Source of the DNA: JAIPEK01 sp041685935
GTDB taxonomy: Bacteria > Desulfobacterota > Desulfobacteria > Desulfobacterales > Desulfobacteraceae
Length of the DNA: 20,451 nt
Assembly: GCA_041685935.1 (NCBI GenBank)
Contig: JAWLES010000028.1
Coordinates: forward strand, 1 to 20,451
Direction: 5' to 3'
Of the stretch, positions 1-6,893 are shown in pieces. The first letter of the stretch is position 1. Each line of letters begins with the position of its first letter. Both the position numbers and the translations under genes were made by a program. The notes under the pieces were generated by a model. That model did not search any database, had not been told where the DNA came from, and worked only from the letters and a program-made list of their open reading frames with translations.

Positions 1-1
1 G

Positions 2-616
2 AGGATCGCGGATAGCCTCGGCGTCTCCCCGGACGAGGCTGCGGAATCGATCTTCAAAAAAACATGCGAAATCATTCTTGAAAATTCCCGGAAAATGGTG
101 GACCGCATCAACAGCAAACCCGTATATACTGTGCATGAATTCCTGGAAGGTTACAGGATCGTGCCTGAATCCATACTTCTTCTCGGAGGCCCGGCAGAGT
201 ATTTCGCTCCGAAAATCCAGGAACTGTCCGGGATTGAAACAACCGCAGTTCCGTGCTCTTCTGTTGCCAACGCCATCGGCGCCGCCCTTGCCAGGACCAC
301 CTGCGAAGTCTCCCTTACCGTAGACACTGAACAGGGGACCGCCACCGCCCATGAAGAGGATTTTGCCGAACCGGTCGACAAATCCTTCACAGGCGAGGAT
401 GCGGTGAAATGCGCCTACAACCTTTTAAAAGAGAAGGCCCTGAGTATGGGGGCCGATGAAGAGGAACTCGGGAGTGTTGAAGTCATTGAGTTCCAGAGTT
501 TCAATATCGTCAGGAACTTTTCTCCCAGGGGCAAAATCTTTAAAACCAAAATTCAGATAAAACCGGGGCCGATCAACGGGTTTGAAACCATCTGTGAAAA
601 AATAAAGGAGATGTAA
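2..616 (+). CDS. Hydantoinase/oxoprolinase family protein, C-terminal part (5' end outside window)
   Basis: The frame is open from base 2, so only the last 204 residues are present; the ATG at 95 is internal. Seen: an ILLLGGPAEYF stretch followed by VPCSSVANAIGAALART and a VSLTVDTEQG strand. This is the layout of the C-terminal ASKHA-fold part of HyuA-type proteins, in which a GG-containing nucleotide-binding loop precedes a conserved VANAIGAALAR helix. Family members hydrolyse or ATP-dependently open cyclic amides such as hydantoins and 5-oxoproline; the substrate here cannot be told. The stop codon overlaps the next start as TAATG, so the gene is translationally coupled to the deacetylase-like gene downstream, and the two products probably work on related amide chemistry (inference). 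The family call is fairly firm and the substrate unknown. Confidence 0.85.
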   Translation, partial: RIADSLGVSPDEAAESIFKKTCEIILENSRKMVDRINSKPVYTVHEFLEGYRIVPESILLLGGPAEYFAPKIQELSGIETTAVPCSSVANAIGAALARTTCEVSLTVDTEQGTATAHEEDFAEPVDKSFTGEDAVKCAYNLLKEKALSMGADEEELGSVEVIEFQSFNIVRNFSPRGKIFKTKIQIKPGPINGFETICEKIKEM

Positions 617-1941
617 TGCTCAAAGCCGAATATGAAACAGGGCTTGTCTTCTTTCCCGCCTTTGACTGGGAAATCGACCCCACGCACCCGGAACGGGAAG
701 AAAGGCTTCTATATACGCAGGACCAGGTGGCTGAGGAAGGGATCTTCGACATAGAAGGCATACATGAATACAAGCCGGAGATGGTCACGCCCGAGGATAT
801 CAGACGCGCCCACTTCTGCGTGCCTGACGAAGAGACCGTGACCACCGAATCCCATATAATCAGTGCAGGCGGGGCCAAAGCTCTGGCAAAAGCGGTCATG
901 AACAAAGAGATCCAAAAGGGGTTCGCTCTGGTTCGTCCGCCCGGGCACCATGCCATGCGGGTGACCCACGGCGGAAGAGGATTCTGCCACATCAACATGG
1001 AAGCCATCATGGTGGAGTACCTTCGGAGCGAATTCGGTGTCAGAAAGATCGCGATAGTTGATACGGACTGTCACCACGGGGACGGCACCAGCAATATTTA
1101 CTGGCACGACCCTGATGTCCTTTTTATCTCGCTTCACCAGGACGGCCGAACCCTCTTTCCGGGCTCCGGCTTTGTCGGAGAGCTTGGAGGCCCCAATGCC
1201 GTGGGCACCTGCCTGAACATCCCCCTGCCCCCCGGCACATCCAAGGAAGGATACCTCTATGTGATTGAGAACACGGTCATGCCAGCGATAGAGGCATTCA
1301 AACCGGACATGGTTGTGAACTCCGCAGGTCAGGACAACCACTACACCGATCCTTTGACCAACATGAACTTCTGCGCCCAGGGATATGCCGATCTCACCTC
1401 CATTCTCAAACCCGACCTGGCAGTACTGGAAGGAGGATACGCCATCGAGGGAGCGCTTCCGTACGTGAACCTTGGAATCATTCTGGCAATGGCCGGGCTT
1501 GACTACTCCGGAGTTGTGGAACCAGACTACGACCCGGAACGGCTCAGACAGTCCCAAACCATAACCGACCGCATCAAAAAGACGTCGGATGTAATCAATT
1601 CATATTTTGAAAAACGCTTTGAGATGCGGGAAAAAGCAGGCAAACACGGAGAAATCCAGACCAGGGACCGGGAAATTTTCTACGACACCGACAACATATT
1701 CGAACGGCAGATCGAAAAGATCCGGGTATGCAGGGACTGCGGAGGATGCTTTGAAATCGACTCCAAAGCCTCAAGGGGAAGCCATATTCTGGCGGTTCAT
1801 ATTCCCATGAACGCGTGCAGAGAGTGCATGGAAAAAGGGTATGCCATGTTTGAAAAAGCCGGGACAACAGGGAGATATTCAAGAATCTATCTGCAGGACC
1901 GGACAAAGGGGCTGTATACCGTCAAAGGGCCGGACATTTAA
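616..1941 (+). CDS. Histone-deacetylase-superfamily (AcuC/HDAC-like) metal amidohydrolase with Cys-rich C-terminal tail
   Basis: A 441-residue protein. Residues about 1-310 form an HDAC-like arginase fold: RPPGHH (107-112) carries the catalytic His pair, DTDCHHGDG (149-157) supplies zinc ligands D151 and H153, SAGQD (236-240) the third ligand D240, and LEGGY (271-275) the transition-state Tyr275. All catalytic positions are intact, so a zinc-dependent deacetylase or deacylase of lysine, polyamine or small amides is expected. Residues about 311-441 are an extension with C372, C375, C378 and later C401, C404, resembling zinc knuckles; this is not part of the standard HDAC fold. The start is supported by AAAGGAG at 604-610, 5 nt before the ATG, and by the TAATG overlap with the gene upstream. 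epmA begins 3 nt downstream. The substrate is not deducible. Confidence 0.9.
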   Translation: MLKAEYETGLVFFPAFDWEIDPTHPEREERLLYTQDQVAEEGIFDIEGIHEYKPEMVTPEDIRRAHFCVPDEETVTTESHIISAGGAKALAKAVMNKEIQKGFALVRPPGHHAMRVTHGGRGFCHINMEAIMVEYLRSEFGVRKIAIVDTDCHHGDGTSNIYWHDPDVLFISLHQDGRTLFPGSGFVGELGGPNAVGTCLNIPLPPGTSKEGYLYVIENTVMPAIEAFKPDMVVNSAGQDNHYTDPLTNMNFCAQGYADLTSILKPDLAVLEGGYAIEGALPYVNLGIILAMAGLDYSGVVEPDYDPERLRQSQTITDRIKKTSDVINSYFEKRFEMREKAGKHGEIQTRDREIFYDTDNIFERQIEKIRVCRDCGGCFEIDSKASRGSHILAVHIPMNACRECMEKGYAMFEKAGTTGRYSRIYLQDRTKGLYTVKGPDI

Positions 1942-1944
1942 ATA

Positions 1945-2841
1945 TTGGCGGGACATCTTTCAGAACGCGCAGCTTTAATCCATGCAGTCAGGGACTTCTT
2001 TATCAGGAACGGCTACCTTGAAGTCCAGACCCCTATCCGGCTGCCCTGTCTGATTCCGGAAGCCCATATCGACCCTTTCGAATCCGAAACCTGGTTTCTG
2101 CATGCCTCGCCGGAACTCTGCATGAAGCGGCTCATGGCAAAAGGCCATGAAAGAATATTCCAGATATGCCAGTGTTTCCGTAAACATGAACGCGGAACCA
2201 GGCACCTGCCTGAGCACACTCTCCTTGAATGGTACGCCGAAGGCATGAACTACCATGATCTCATGGAAACCCTGAACAGCCTGATCCGGCATGTGGCCGA
2301 TCTTACAGGGAAGGGCTCCGTTCTTGAATACCAGGGTGCAAAGGTTGAGATAACTGAAGAGCTCCACAAACTGCAGGTAAAAGACGCCTTCAGCAAATAC
2401 GGCACCCTGGGCATGGAAAAAGCACTCGAGTCAGGCAGATTCGATGAAATCATCAGCCTTGACATCGAACCCTGCCTTGGCACGGACCGCCCCGTGTTCC
2501 TGTACGACTTCCCTGCATCCCTGGGGGCCCTTGCCCGGCTCAAGCCGGAAAACCCCGAATTTGCAGAGCGTTTTGAATGCTACATCGCAGGTCTTGAACT
2601 GGCAAACGGCTTCTCCGAGCTTACAGACCCAAAAGAGCAAAGATCCAGGTTTGAAAAAGAAATATCCAGGCGCGCAGGAATGAACAAATCTTCCGCCCGG
2701 ATGCCGGAAAAATTCCTCAGGGACCTGTCCGACATGCCTGACTGCGCAGGTGCAGCCCTTGGGATCGACCGCCTTGTGATGCTCTTTAACAACCTTGACT
2801 CAATAGACGATGCCGTGGCTTTCACCCCGGAAGACCTCTGA
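1945..2841 (+). CDS. epmA: Elongation factor P--(R)-beta-lysine ligase (EpmA/PoxA/GenX, class II LysRS-like)
   Basis: A 298-residue class II aminoacyl-tRNA-synthetase catalytic core without an anticodon-binding domain, near the size of the E. coli enzyme. Seen: NGYLEVQTP (22-30, motif 1 region), ASPELCMKRL (54-63), FRKHE with the following HTLLEWY (motif 2, 78-97), ELANGFSELTDP (218-229) and GIDRLVML (273-280, motif 3 with the ATP-binding Arg). EpmA attaches (R)-beta-lysine to a conserved lysine of EF-P, helping ribosomes through polyproline stretches. The usual partners epmB and efp are not in the window. The start is TTG at 1945, 3 nt after the previous stop in the same frame; no upstream start is possible and only a distant AAAGGG lies before it, so translation probably depends on coupling. 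The protein starts almost directly at the helix preceding motif 1. Confidence 0.93.
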   Translation: MAGHLSERAALIHAVRDFFIRNGYLEVQTPIRLPCLIPEAHIDPFESETWFLHASPELCMKRLMAKGHERIFQICQCFRKHERGTRHLPEHTLLEWYAEGMNYHDLMETLNSLIRHVADLTGKGSVLEYQGAKVEITEELHKLQVKDAFSKYGTLGMEKALESGRFDEIISLDIEPCLGTDRPVFLYDFPASLGALARLKPENPEFAERFECYIAGLELANGFSELTDPKEQRSRFEKEISRRAGMNKSSARMPEKFLRDLSDMPDCAGAALGIDRLVMLFNNLDSIDDAVAFTPEDL

Positions 2842-2873
2842 AACCTTAATAAAAACCGGCACTGTCGGTTAAC
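2842..2873 (+). other. Short intergenic hairpin between epmA and the SnoaL-like gene
   Basis: AACCG (2854-2858) and CGGTT (2866-2870) can pair around a 7-nt loop. There is no T-tract, so it is not a convincing terminator. It may modulate mRNA processing or translation of the next gene; the pairing may also be chance. Confidence 0.25.
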
Positions 2874-3257
2874 TTGACAAAGGAGGCAGTCATCGAAAAA
2901 ACCGAAATAAAATCCCTGTTTGATGAATGGAACAGGGCGATACGGACCGGAGACCCTGCCGGGGTTGCAGAGCTTTACGTACAGCACGGAGTTCTGGTTC
3001 CGACCCTGTCCGGGAGGGTCCGGAAAAACCGGAAACAAATCAGGGAATATTTTGAAGATTTTCTTTCCAGGGAGCCGACGGCCCGCATGGAAGAGGCAAA
3101 CATCAGGATATTCGGCGATCTCGCCATCAACTCCGGTCTCTATTCCTTCACGTTCAGGGACGGAACCACTGCACCGGCCAGGTTCACCTTTGTCTACCAG
3201 TGGAACGGGGAACGCTGGATGATCGTGGAACATCATTCGTCCCTTATGCCTGAATAA
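2874..3257 (+). CDS. SnoaL-like / CaMKII-association-domain-type small protein (NTF2-like fold)
   Basis: A 127-residue protein with the layout of SgcJ/EcaC and CaMKII association domain proteins: an N-terminal helix ending FDEWNRAIRTGDPAGVAELY, then GVLVPTLSG, an IREYFEDFL helix, and strands ending in FVYQWNGERWMIVEHHSS. These NTF2-like domains form cone-shaped dimers and act as enzymes, binding modules or oligomerisation domains; no specific function can be assigned. The TTG at 2874 is the only conventional start but has no ribosome site. The strong AAAGGAGGCAG (2879-2889) lies inside the frame and points to the ATC at 2892, which gives a 121-residue protein. It is the last gene of the + strand run and ends 3 nt before the stop of the convergent flavoprotein gene. 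Confidence 0.75.
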   Translation: MTKEAVIEKTEIKSLFDEWNRAIRTGDPAGVAELYVQHGVLVPTLSGRVRKNRKQIREYFEDFLSREPTARMEEANIRIFGDLAINSGLYSFTFRDGTTAPARFTFVYQWNGERWMIVEHHSSLMPE

Positions 3258-3260
3258 GAA

Positions 3261-5273
3261 TCACCCGATCTTTGCAGCGGCAAGGAATCCGTTGTGGATT
3301 GCACCGTCGATCCTGCCGGGAGTCACACAATCGCCCACAGCTTCGAACTCGATTCCAGCGTCCGTGAGTGCGGTCACAAGGTCGTTCTTTGATTGAGATC
3401 CGGCCGCGATCACCACGTTATCGAATTTCTGCTCTTTGGTGGTGCCGTCATGGTCAAAAGTTACCGTGCCGTCCTTGACCGAGATCACTTTGGCGCTTGT
3501 GTTCACTGTGACCCCGTGCATGTCAAGCCCGCCCATGAGGACCCATTTGGTGGATTTGCCCACGTCACCGCCTGCCTTGGGCAACATTTCAAATACGGTC
3601 ACGTTCGAGCTGCCTTTGAACATTAGTTCCCTGAGCCGTTCCACGGGTTCCGCCTGGTAGGCAAACAGGAAATACAGGGTTTCCGGGGAGATGGTGCCTT
3701 TGGAGGCAATGTAGTGGGCCGTCTCCAGCCCCACGGATCCGCCGCCGATTACGGCCACTTCACCGCCCAGGGGCGGGTCGTCCCGAAACACATCCCACGA
3801 GGAAACCACACACGGATCATCGATCCCTTCAATGTCCGGGGTCAGGGGTTCGGCTCCCTGGGCCACGATCAGGGCGTTCGGCTTTCTCTTCCGGATCTTT
3901 TCCACATCCATTTCCGTGTTCAGGAACAGGTTGATATCGTACTTGTACAACATGGCGTTGTAATATCTGATGTATTCAAGGAGTTCTTTCTTATGGGGCG
4001 GGGCTGCCGCAATCCGGATCTGTCCGCCGATACCGCCGGATTTTTCATAAAGGGACACCCGGTGGCCGCGCCGGGCTGCGGTGACTGCCGCTTCAAGCCC
4101 TGCAACGCCTGCCCCGGCTATCATGACGTCTTTGGGAGCCGGGGCGGGTTCCACAACTCTTTCCATCTCGAACCCGGCCCTGGGGTTGGAGATGCAGTAC
4201 ACCGGCTGCCCGGAGAAAAGCGCGTCAGTGCATCCCTGGGAACAGGCCACACAGGGGCGGATCTCCCGGGCTCTTCCCTCCAGTGCCTTTTTCGGCCAGT
4301 CATGGTCCGCCAGAAGCACCCGGCCCAGGTTCACCATGTCTGCAGATTTGCTCCGGAGAACCTCTTCCGCATCATCCGGGGTGGTGATCCGGTTGGAGGC
4401 GATCACAGGCACGGACACCGCATCCTTCACGTTGCGGGCCAGGTACGAATACCCGGTCCTGGGAAGCTGCATCGGAAGCTGCGGCACCTTGGATTCGTGC
4501 CAGCCGCCGGTCACGTTGATGATATCCACGCCGCTCTTTTCATAAACCTTTGCGATCTCAGGGGTTTCGTCATCAGTTGTGCTGTCTTTCACAAAATCAT
4601 TGCCTGCCATTCTGATTCCAATGGGATAATCCTTTCCGAGTCTCTCCCGCATCATGCGGATCAGTTCTGCAGGAAAACGTACCCGGTTTTCAAAGCTGCC
4701 GCCGTATTCATCCTCCCTACGGTTTTTCAGGGGAGAGAGGAACTGGCAGATCAGATACCCTGCAGAGCCGATTATCTCGACTCCGTCAAACCCGGCTTCT
4801 TTGGCTCTGGCCGCTGCATTGCAGAAGGATTCCTGGACGGTCCTGATGTCTTCACGGGTCATTTCTTTCGGGGTGGTTTTGGAGTATTTGGAATACACAG
4901 CAGACGGCGCGATCGGGGTTTCATTGTTGATGAGAATCGGGGTGGAGTACGCACCTGCATGGAAAAGCTGCACCCAGGGGCTGGCCCCGTTTTCCCTGAT
5001 TCTTGCGGCCAGCCTCTCAAAAGAGGGGACTGCATCATCATTGTCAAGTGCCAGCGCGAATATGCCCGACCCGATCCAGTCCACACCCACAGGACCCACT
5101 GTAACAATTCCGGCCCCGCCTGCAGCGATCTCGGAAAAATATGCGTAGTAGCGGTCATTGAGTTTTCTGTCATATGAATAAAACAGGGCGAGCGATGGAT
5201 AGGCAATCCTGTTTTTCACCTGAAGGGAATTGATCTGTATGGGCTCGAAAAGGCGTTTATACGGCTGATGCAT
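3261..5273 (-). CDS. 2,4-dienoyl-CoA-reductase-like NADH:flavin oxidoreductase (old yellow enzyme, FMN/4Fe-4S/FAD)
   Basis: A 670-residue protein of FadH/BaiCD layout. Residues about 5-335 form an FMN-binding TIM barrel with an EIIGSAGYLICQFLSP segment (Tyr173 matches the FadH catalytic Tyr) and GGWHESKVP (His259 matches the catalytic His). C341, C344, C348 and C360 (CxxCxxxC-x11-C) form the 4Fe-4S site. GAGVAG (387-392) is the FAD dinucleotide fold and GGGSVG (510-515) the NAD(P) fold. It probably reduces an alpha,beta-unsaturated acyl-CoA or enoate; the true substrate is unknown. The start at 5273 is preferred over the ATG at 5279 because the ribosome site AAGGAG directly abuts the 5279 ATG but lies 6 nt before the second. 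The MBL gene ends about 20 nt upstream, so the two are probably co-transcribed. It converges with the SnoaL-like gene. Confidence 0.92.
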   Translation of the reverse strand: MHQPYKRLFEPIQINSLQVKNRIAYPSLALFYSYDRKLNDRYYAYFSEIAAGGAGIVTVGPVGVDWIGSGIFALALDNDDAVPSFERLAARIRENGASPWVQLFHAGAYSTPILINNETPIAPSAVYSKYSKTTPKEMTREDIRTVQESFCNAAARAKEAGFDGVEIIGSAGYLICQFLSPLKNRREDEYGGSFENRVRFPAELIRMMRERLGKDYPIGIRMAGNDFVKDSTTDDETPEIAKVYEKSGVDIINVTGGWHESKVPQLPMQLPRTGYSYLARNVKDAVSVPVIASNRITTPDDAEEVLRSKSADMVNLGRVLLADHDWPKKALEGRAREIRPCVACSQGCTDALFSGQPVYCISNPRAGFEMERVVEPAPAPKDVMIAGAGVAGLEAAVTAARRGHRVSLYEKSGGIGGQIRIAAAPPHKKELLEYIRYYNAMLYKYDINLFLNTEMDVEKIRKRKPNALIVAQGAEPLTPDIEGIDDPCVVSSWDVFRDDPPLGGEVAVIGGGSVGLETAHYIASKGTISPETLYFLFAYQAEPVERLRELMFKGSSNVTVFEMLPKAGGDVGKSTKWVLMGGLDMHGVTVNTSAKVISVKDGTVTFDHDGTTKEQKFDNVVIAAGSQSKNDLVTALTDAGIEFEAVGDCVTPGRIDGAIHNGFLAAAKIG

Positions 5274-5290
5274 TCTCATCTCCTTGTATT
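5267..5290 (-). promoter_or_regulatory. Ribosome binding site that selects the 5273 start of the flavoprotein gene
   Basis: On the - strand the order is AAGGAG, ATG (5279), AGA, ATG (5273). The Shine-Dalgarno core touches the first ATG, leaving no spacer, but gives a normal 6-nt spacer to the second. Confidence 0.6.
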
Positions 5291-5293
5291 GTT

Positions 5294-5992
5294 TTATACA
5301 ATCGACATCACGGAACGGAACCTGTCATACTCGGTTTGTACTGATAGCCCCTGCTTTTTCAGTACATCAATAATCTTCCGGCTGTTAAACCGCAAACTCG
5401 GATTTATTCGATATTCATCCGCCAGTGTTGAAAATACATTATCCGGGGAATATGTTTTTAAAAATTCATCAATCGCCTTGTTGTCAGGCTCGATCTTTTT
5501 AGCAGTATTCATATACTCCTTCACGTAATCGTGCCCTGCATGGATCGTGGTGTTTTCCGGAAACATCATAAGCTTTTTAATGGATTCAAACTGGGCTTTG
5601 TAATCCCCTGTAAAGCATTTGCCGGCCTTGCCTGTGAAAAGAGTGTCCCCGGTGACAAGAATCCCGTCTGAATGAAACACCACAGAGTCTTTTGTATGTC
5701 CTGGTGTATGGATCACTTCAACGGTTTCACCGTCCAGTGCGAATTCCCGTTGCCGGATCAGCTGGTCAATGTCGAGATATACAGCCCCTGTCAGGTTGAG
5801 AATCGCCTGGTTGCCGGTTGTGTGATCCGGGTGAGTGTGGGTATTCACAACATATTTAAGCGCAAGCCCCCGGTTCTGAATAAACGACGAAATTGCGTTC
5901 ACTGCGCCCGGGTCCACGGCAGCCGCTTCCATACCGCGGAATAACACATAGGCAAGGTTGTCAGAACCGTATCGAAACTGTTGTATGTTCAT
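5294..5992 (-). CDS. Glyoxalase-II-like metallo-beta-lactamase-fold hydrolase
   Basis: A 232-residue MBL-fold enzyme. The metal site is complete: THTHPDH (51-57, supplying H52, H54, D56, H57), H99 in TPGHT, D116 in GDTLF, and H154 in HAGHDY. The spacing and the late NPSLRFN segment resemble hydroxyacylglutathione hydrolases, which cleave thioesters such as S-lactoylglutathione; a different thioester or a persulfide is equally possible in an anaerobe. The ATG at 5992 is chosen because GGAAAGAAAGGCGG precedes it with a 5-nt spacer; the frame could extend to a TTG at 6025 with no clear ribosome site. It is the first gene of a probable two-gene transcript with the flavoprotein, and a sigma-70-like promoter lies at 6134-6163. 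The fold call is firm, the substrate is not. Confidence 0.88.
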   Translation of the reverse strand: MNIQQFRYGSDNLAYVLFRGMEAAAVDPGAVNAISSFIQNRGLALKYVVNTHTHPDHTTGNQAILNLTGAVYLDIDQLIRQREFALDGETVEVIHTPGHTKDSVVFHSDGILVTGDTLFTGKAGKCFTGDYKAQFESIKKLMMFPENTTIHAGHDYVKEYMNTAKKIEPDNKAIDEFLKTYSPDNVFSTLADEYRINPSLRFNSRKIIDVLKKQGLSVQTEYDRFRSVMSIV

Positions 5993-6025
5993 GTTGTCCG
6001 CCTTTCTTTCCACAATCTGATTCAA

Positions 6026-6202
6026 CTTGTTTCATGCCGTGGTTCAAGCCTTCTTTTGGATACGAATAAAGCTGTCTCATGATCCGTCTGCTGACAGGAT
6101 TAACCGTATGCACATGCAACGCATAAAATTTAAACCTTAGCAGACCGGGATATCAAGTGTCAACAAGAGGACCGGGCCCGAAGAAAGGGGTTGAAGGTAT
6201 TT
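6026..6202. other. Non-coding region between UspA-like and MBL genes
   Basis: 177 nt without a plausible gene. It holds the candidate promoter listed above. I see no terminator hairpin with a T-tract after the UspA-like gene, so some read-through into the MBL gene is possible. Confidence 0.5.
6134..6163 (-). promoter_or_regulatory. Candidate sigma-70 promoter for the MBL hydrolase/flavoprotein pair
   Basis: Read on the - strand: a perfect -35 TTGACA (6163-6158), an 18-nt spacer, then TAAGGT (6139-6134) preceded by TGC, an extended -10-like arrangement. The leader would be about 135 nt. The -10 is weak. Confidence 0.4.
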
Positions 6203-6649
6203 TTACTGAATAATCTTTATTGGTACGTCGGACCGGTTTTCCAATGCGTGCCTCAGCCGGGCAAGATCAGTATCCTCCTGTGATTTTGAGGAAAAAACCG
6301 CCAGATCGAACCCTTCCTTTTCCACAAGGTTCATGAGCTCATCCACCGGGTCTCCGGCATAGCTGTGGCGGATGTAGTAGGGGCATCCTGAAAGGTATTT
6401 TTCACAAATCCGGTCCAGCTGCTTACCTGCAGTCCTGCTCGCCTTTTCGTGAATCTTTTGTGCATGCTCGGATTTGAATTCCCCGTACCAGCCGGGATGA
6501 ATGCTGGCATCCGCGCCCACATAGAATATGTGAATTTCGCTTCCGCCTTCCTTGTATTTTTCAATATTTTTAAAAGCAGTTTCAGGTGGAGCCGAAAGAT
6601 CAATCATCCATAATACGGATTCCGGTGTTTTATTTTCTGTGTCTGTCAT
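6203..6649 (-). CDS. Universal stress protein (UspA)-like protein
   Basis: A 148-residue single-domain protein with the alternating strand-helix pattern of Usp. Seen: an N-terminal strand VLWMIDLS (12-19) with Asp17 at the nucleotide-site position, IHIFYVGADASIHPG (39-53), AGDPVDELMNLVEKEGFDLAVFSS (98-121; the conserved GxP followed by DLAV) and a closing strand VPIKIIQ. The ATP-loop G-x2-G-x9-G(S/T) motif is absent, so it probably belongs to the non-ATP-binding Usp group. The start is firm: AAAGGAGGCAG precedes the ATG with a standard spacer. It has its own promoter at 6737-6764 and sits alone between the synthase terminator and the MBL gene. Its role in stress survival is family knowledge, not evident from context. 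Confidence 0.8.
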   Translation of the reverse strand: MTDTENKTPESVLWMIDLSAPPETAFKNIEKYKEGGSEIHIFYVGADASIHPGWYGEFKSEHAQKIHEKASRTAGKQLDRICEKYLSGCPYYIRHSYAGDPVDELMNLVEKEGFDLAVFSSKSQEDTDLARLRHALENRSDVPIKIIQ

Positions 6650-6852
6650 TTCTGCCTCCTTTGTTTCAATACCGGTTACAGAGCGCTTCGATCGGGTTCA
6701 CTTGCTCCGAACCTCCCGAATTCCGCCCTTTTAACAAATATAAGTATGGATGAAAAAATAGCAAAGAATTTCGTACAGGACCCGTCACCATATCCTTATT
6801 CAGGGATTCAAGCCAGTGACGTACGTTAAGAACCGCAGGGGTCAAAACCCTC
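6650..6852. other. Non-coding region between synthase terminator and UspA-like gene
   Basis: About 200 nt with no credible gene; it contains the UspA-like promoter. The remainder shows no repeat or RNA motif that I recognise. Confidence 0.5.
6737..6764 (-). promoter_or_regulatory. Candidate sigma-70 promoter of the UspA-like gene
   Basis: Read on the - strand: -35 TTGCTA (6764-6759), a 16-nt spacer, -10 TATATT (6742-6737, 5 of 6 match). It would give a leader of about 80 nt. Confidence 0.5.
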
Positions 6853-6883
6853 AAAAGGGACGGGGTCTTTCCGGCCCCGTCCC
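6853..6883 (-). terminator. Rho-independent terminator of the megasynthase gene
   Basis: GGGACGGGG (6857-6865) pairs perfectly with CCCCGTCCC (6875-6883), extended by one C-G and one G-T pair to an 11-bp stem with a 5-nt loop. On the - strand it is followed by TTTT. It lies 10 nt beyond the synthase stop codon. The T-tract is short but the stem is very GC-rich. Confidence 0.8.
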
Positions 6884-6893
6884 GCATGGGTGA

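Noticed and set aside
709..1557. A 282-codon - strand open frame
   Set aside because: Antisense shadow of the HDAC-like gene, whose catalytic motifs are complete.
3714..5177. A 487-codon + strand open frame
   Set aside because: Lies entirely antisense to the flavoprotein with intact FMN, Fe-S, FAD and NAD motifs; its translation is low-complexity His/Gly/Pro-rich and matches no family.
6666..6887. A 73-codon - strand open frame upstream of the UspA-like gene
   Set aside because: It begins inside the terminator hairpin and overlaps the promoter; no ribosome site and no similarity.
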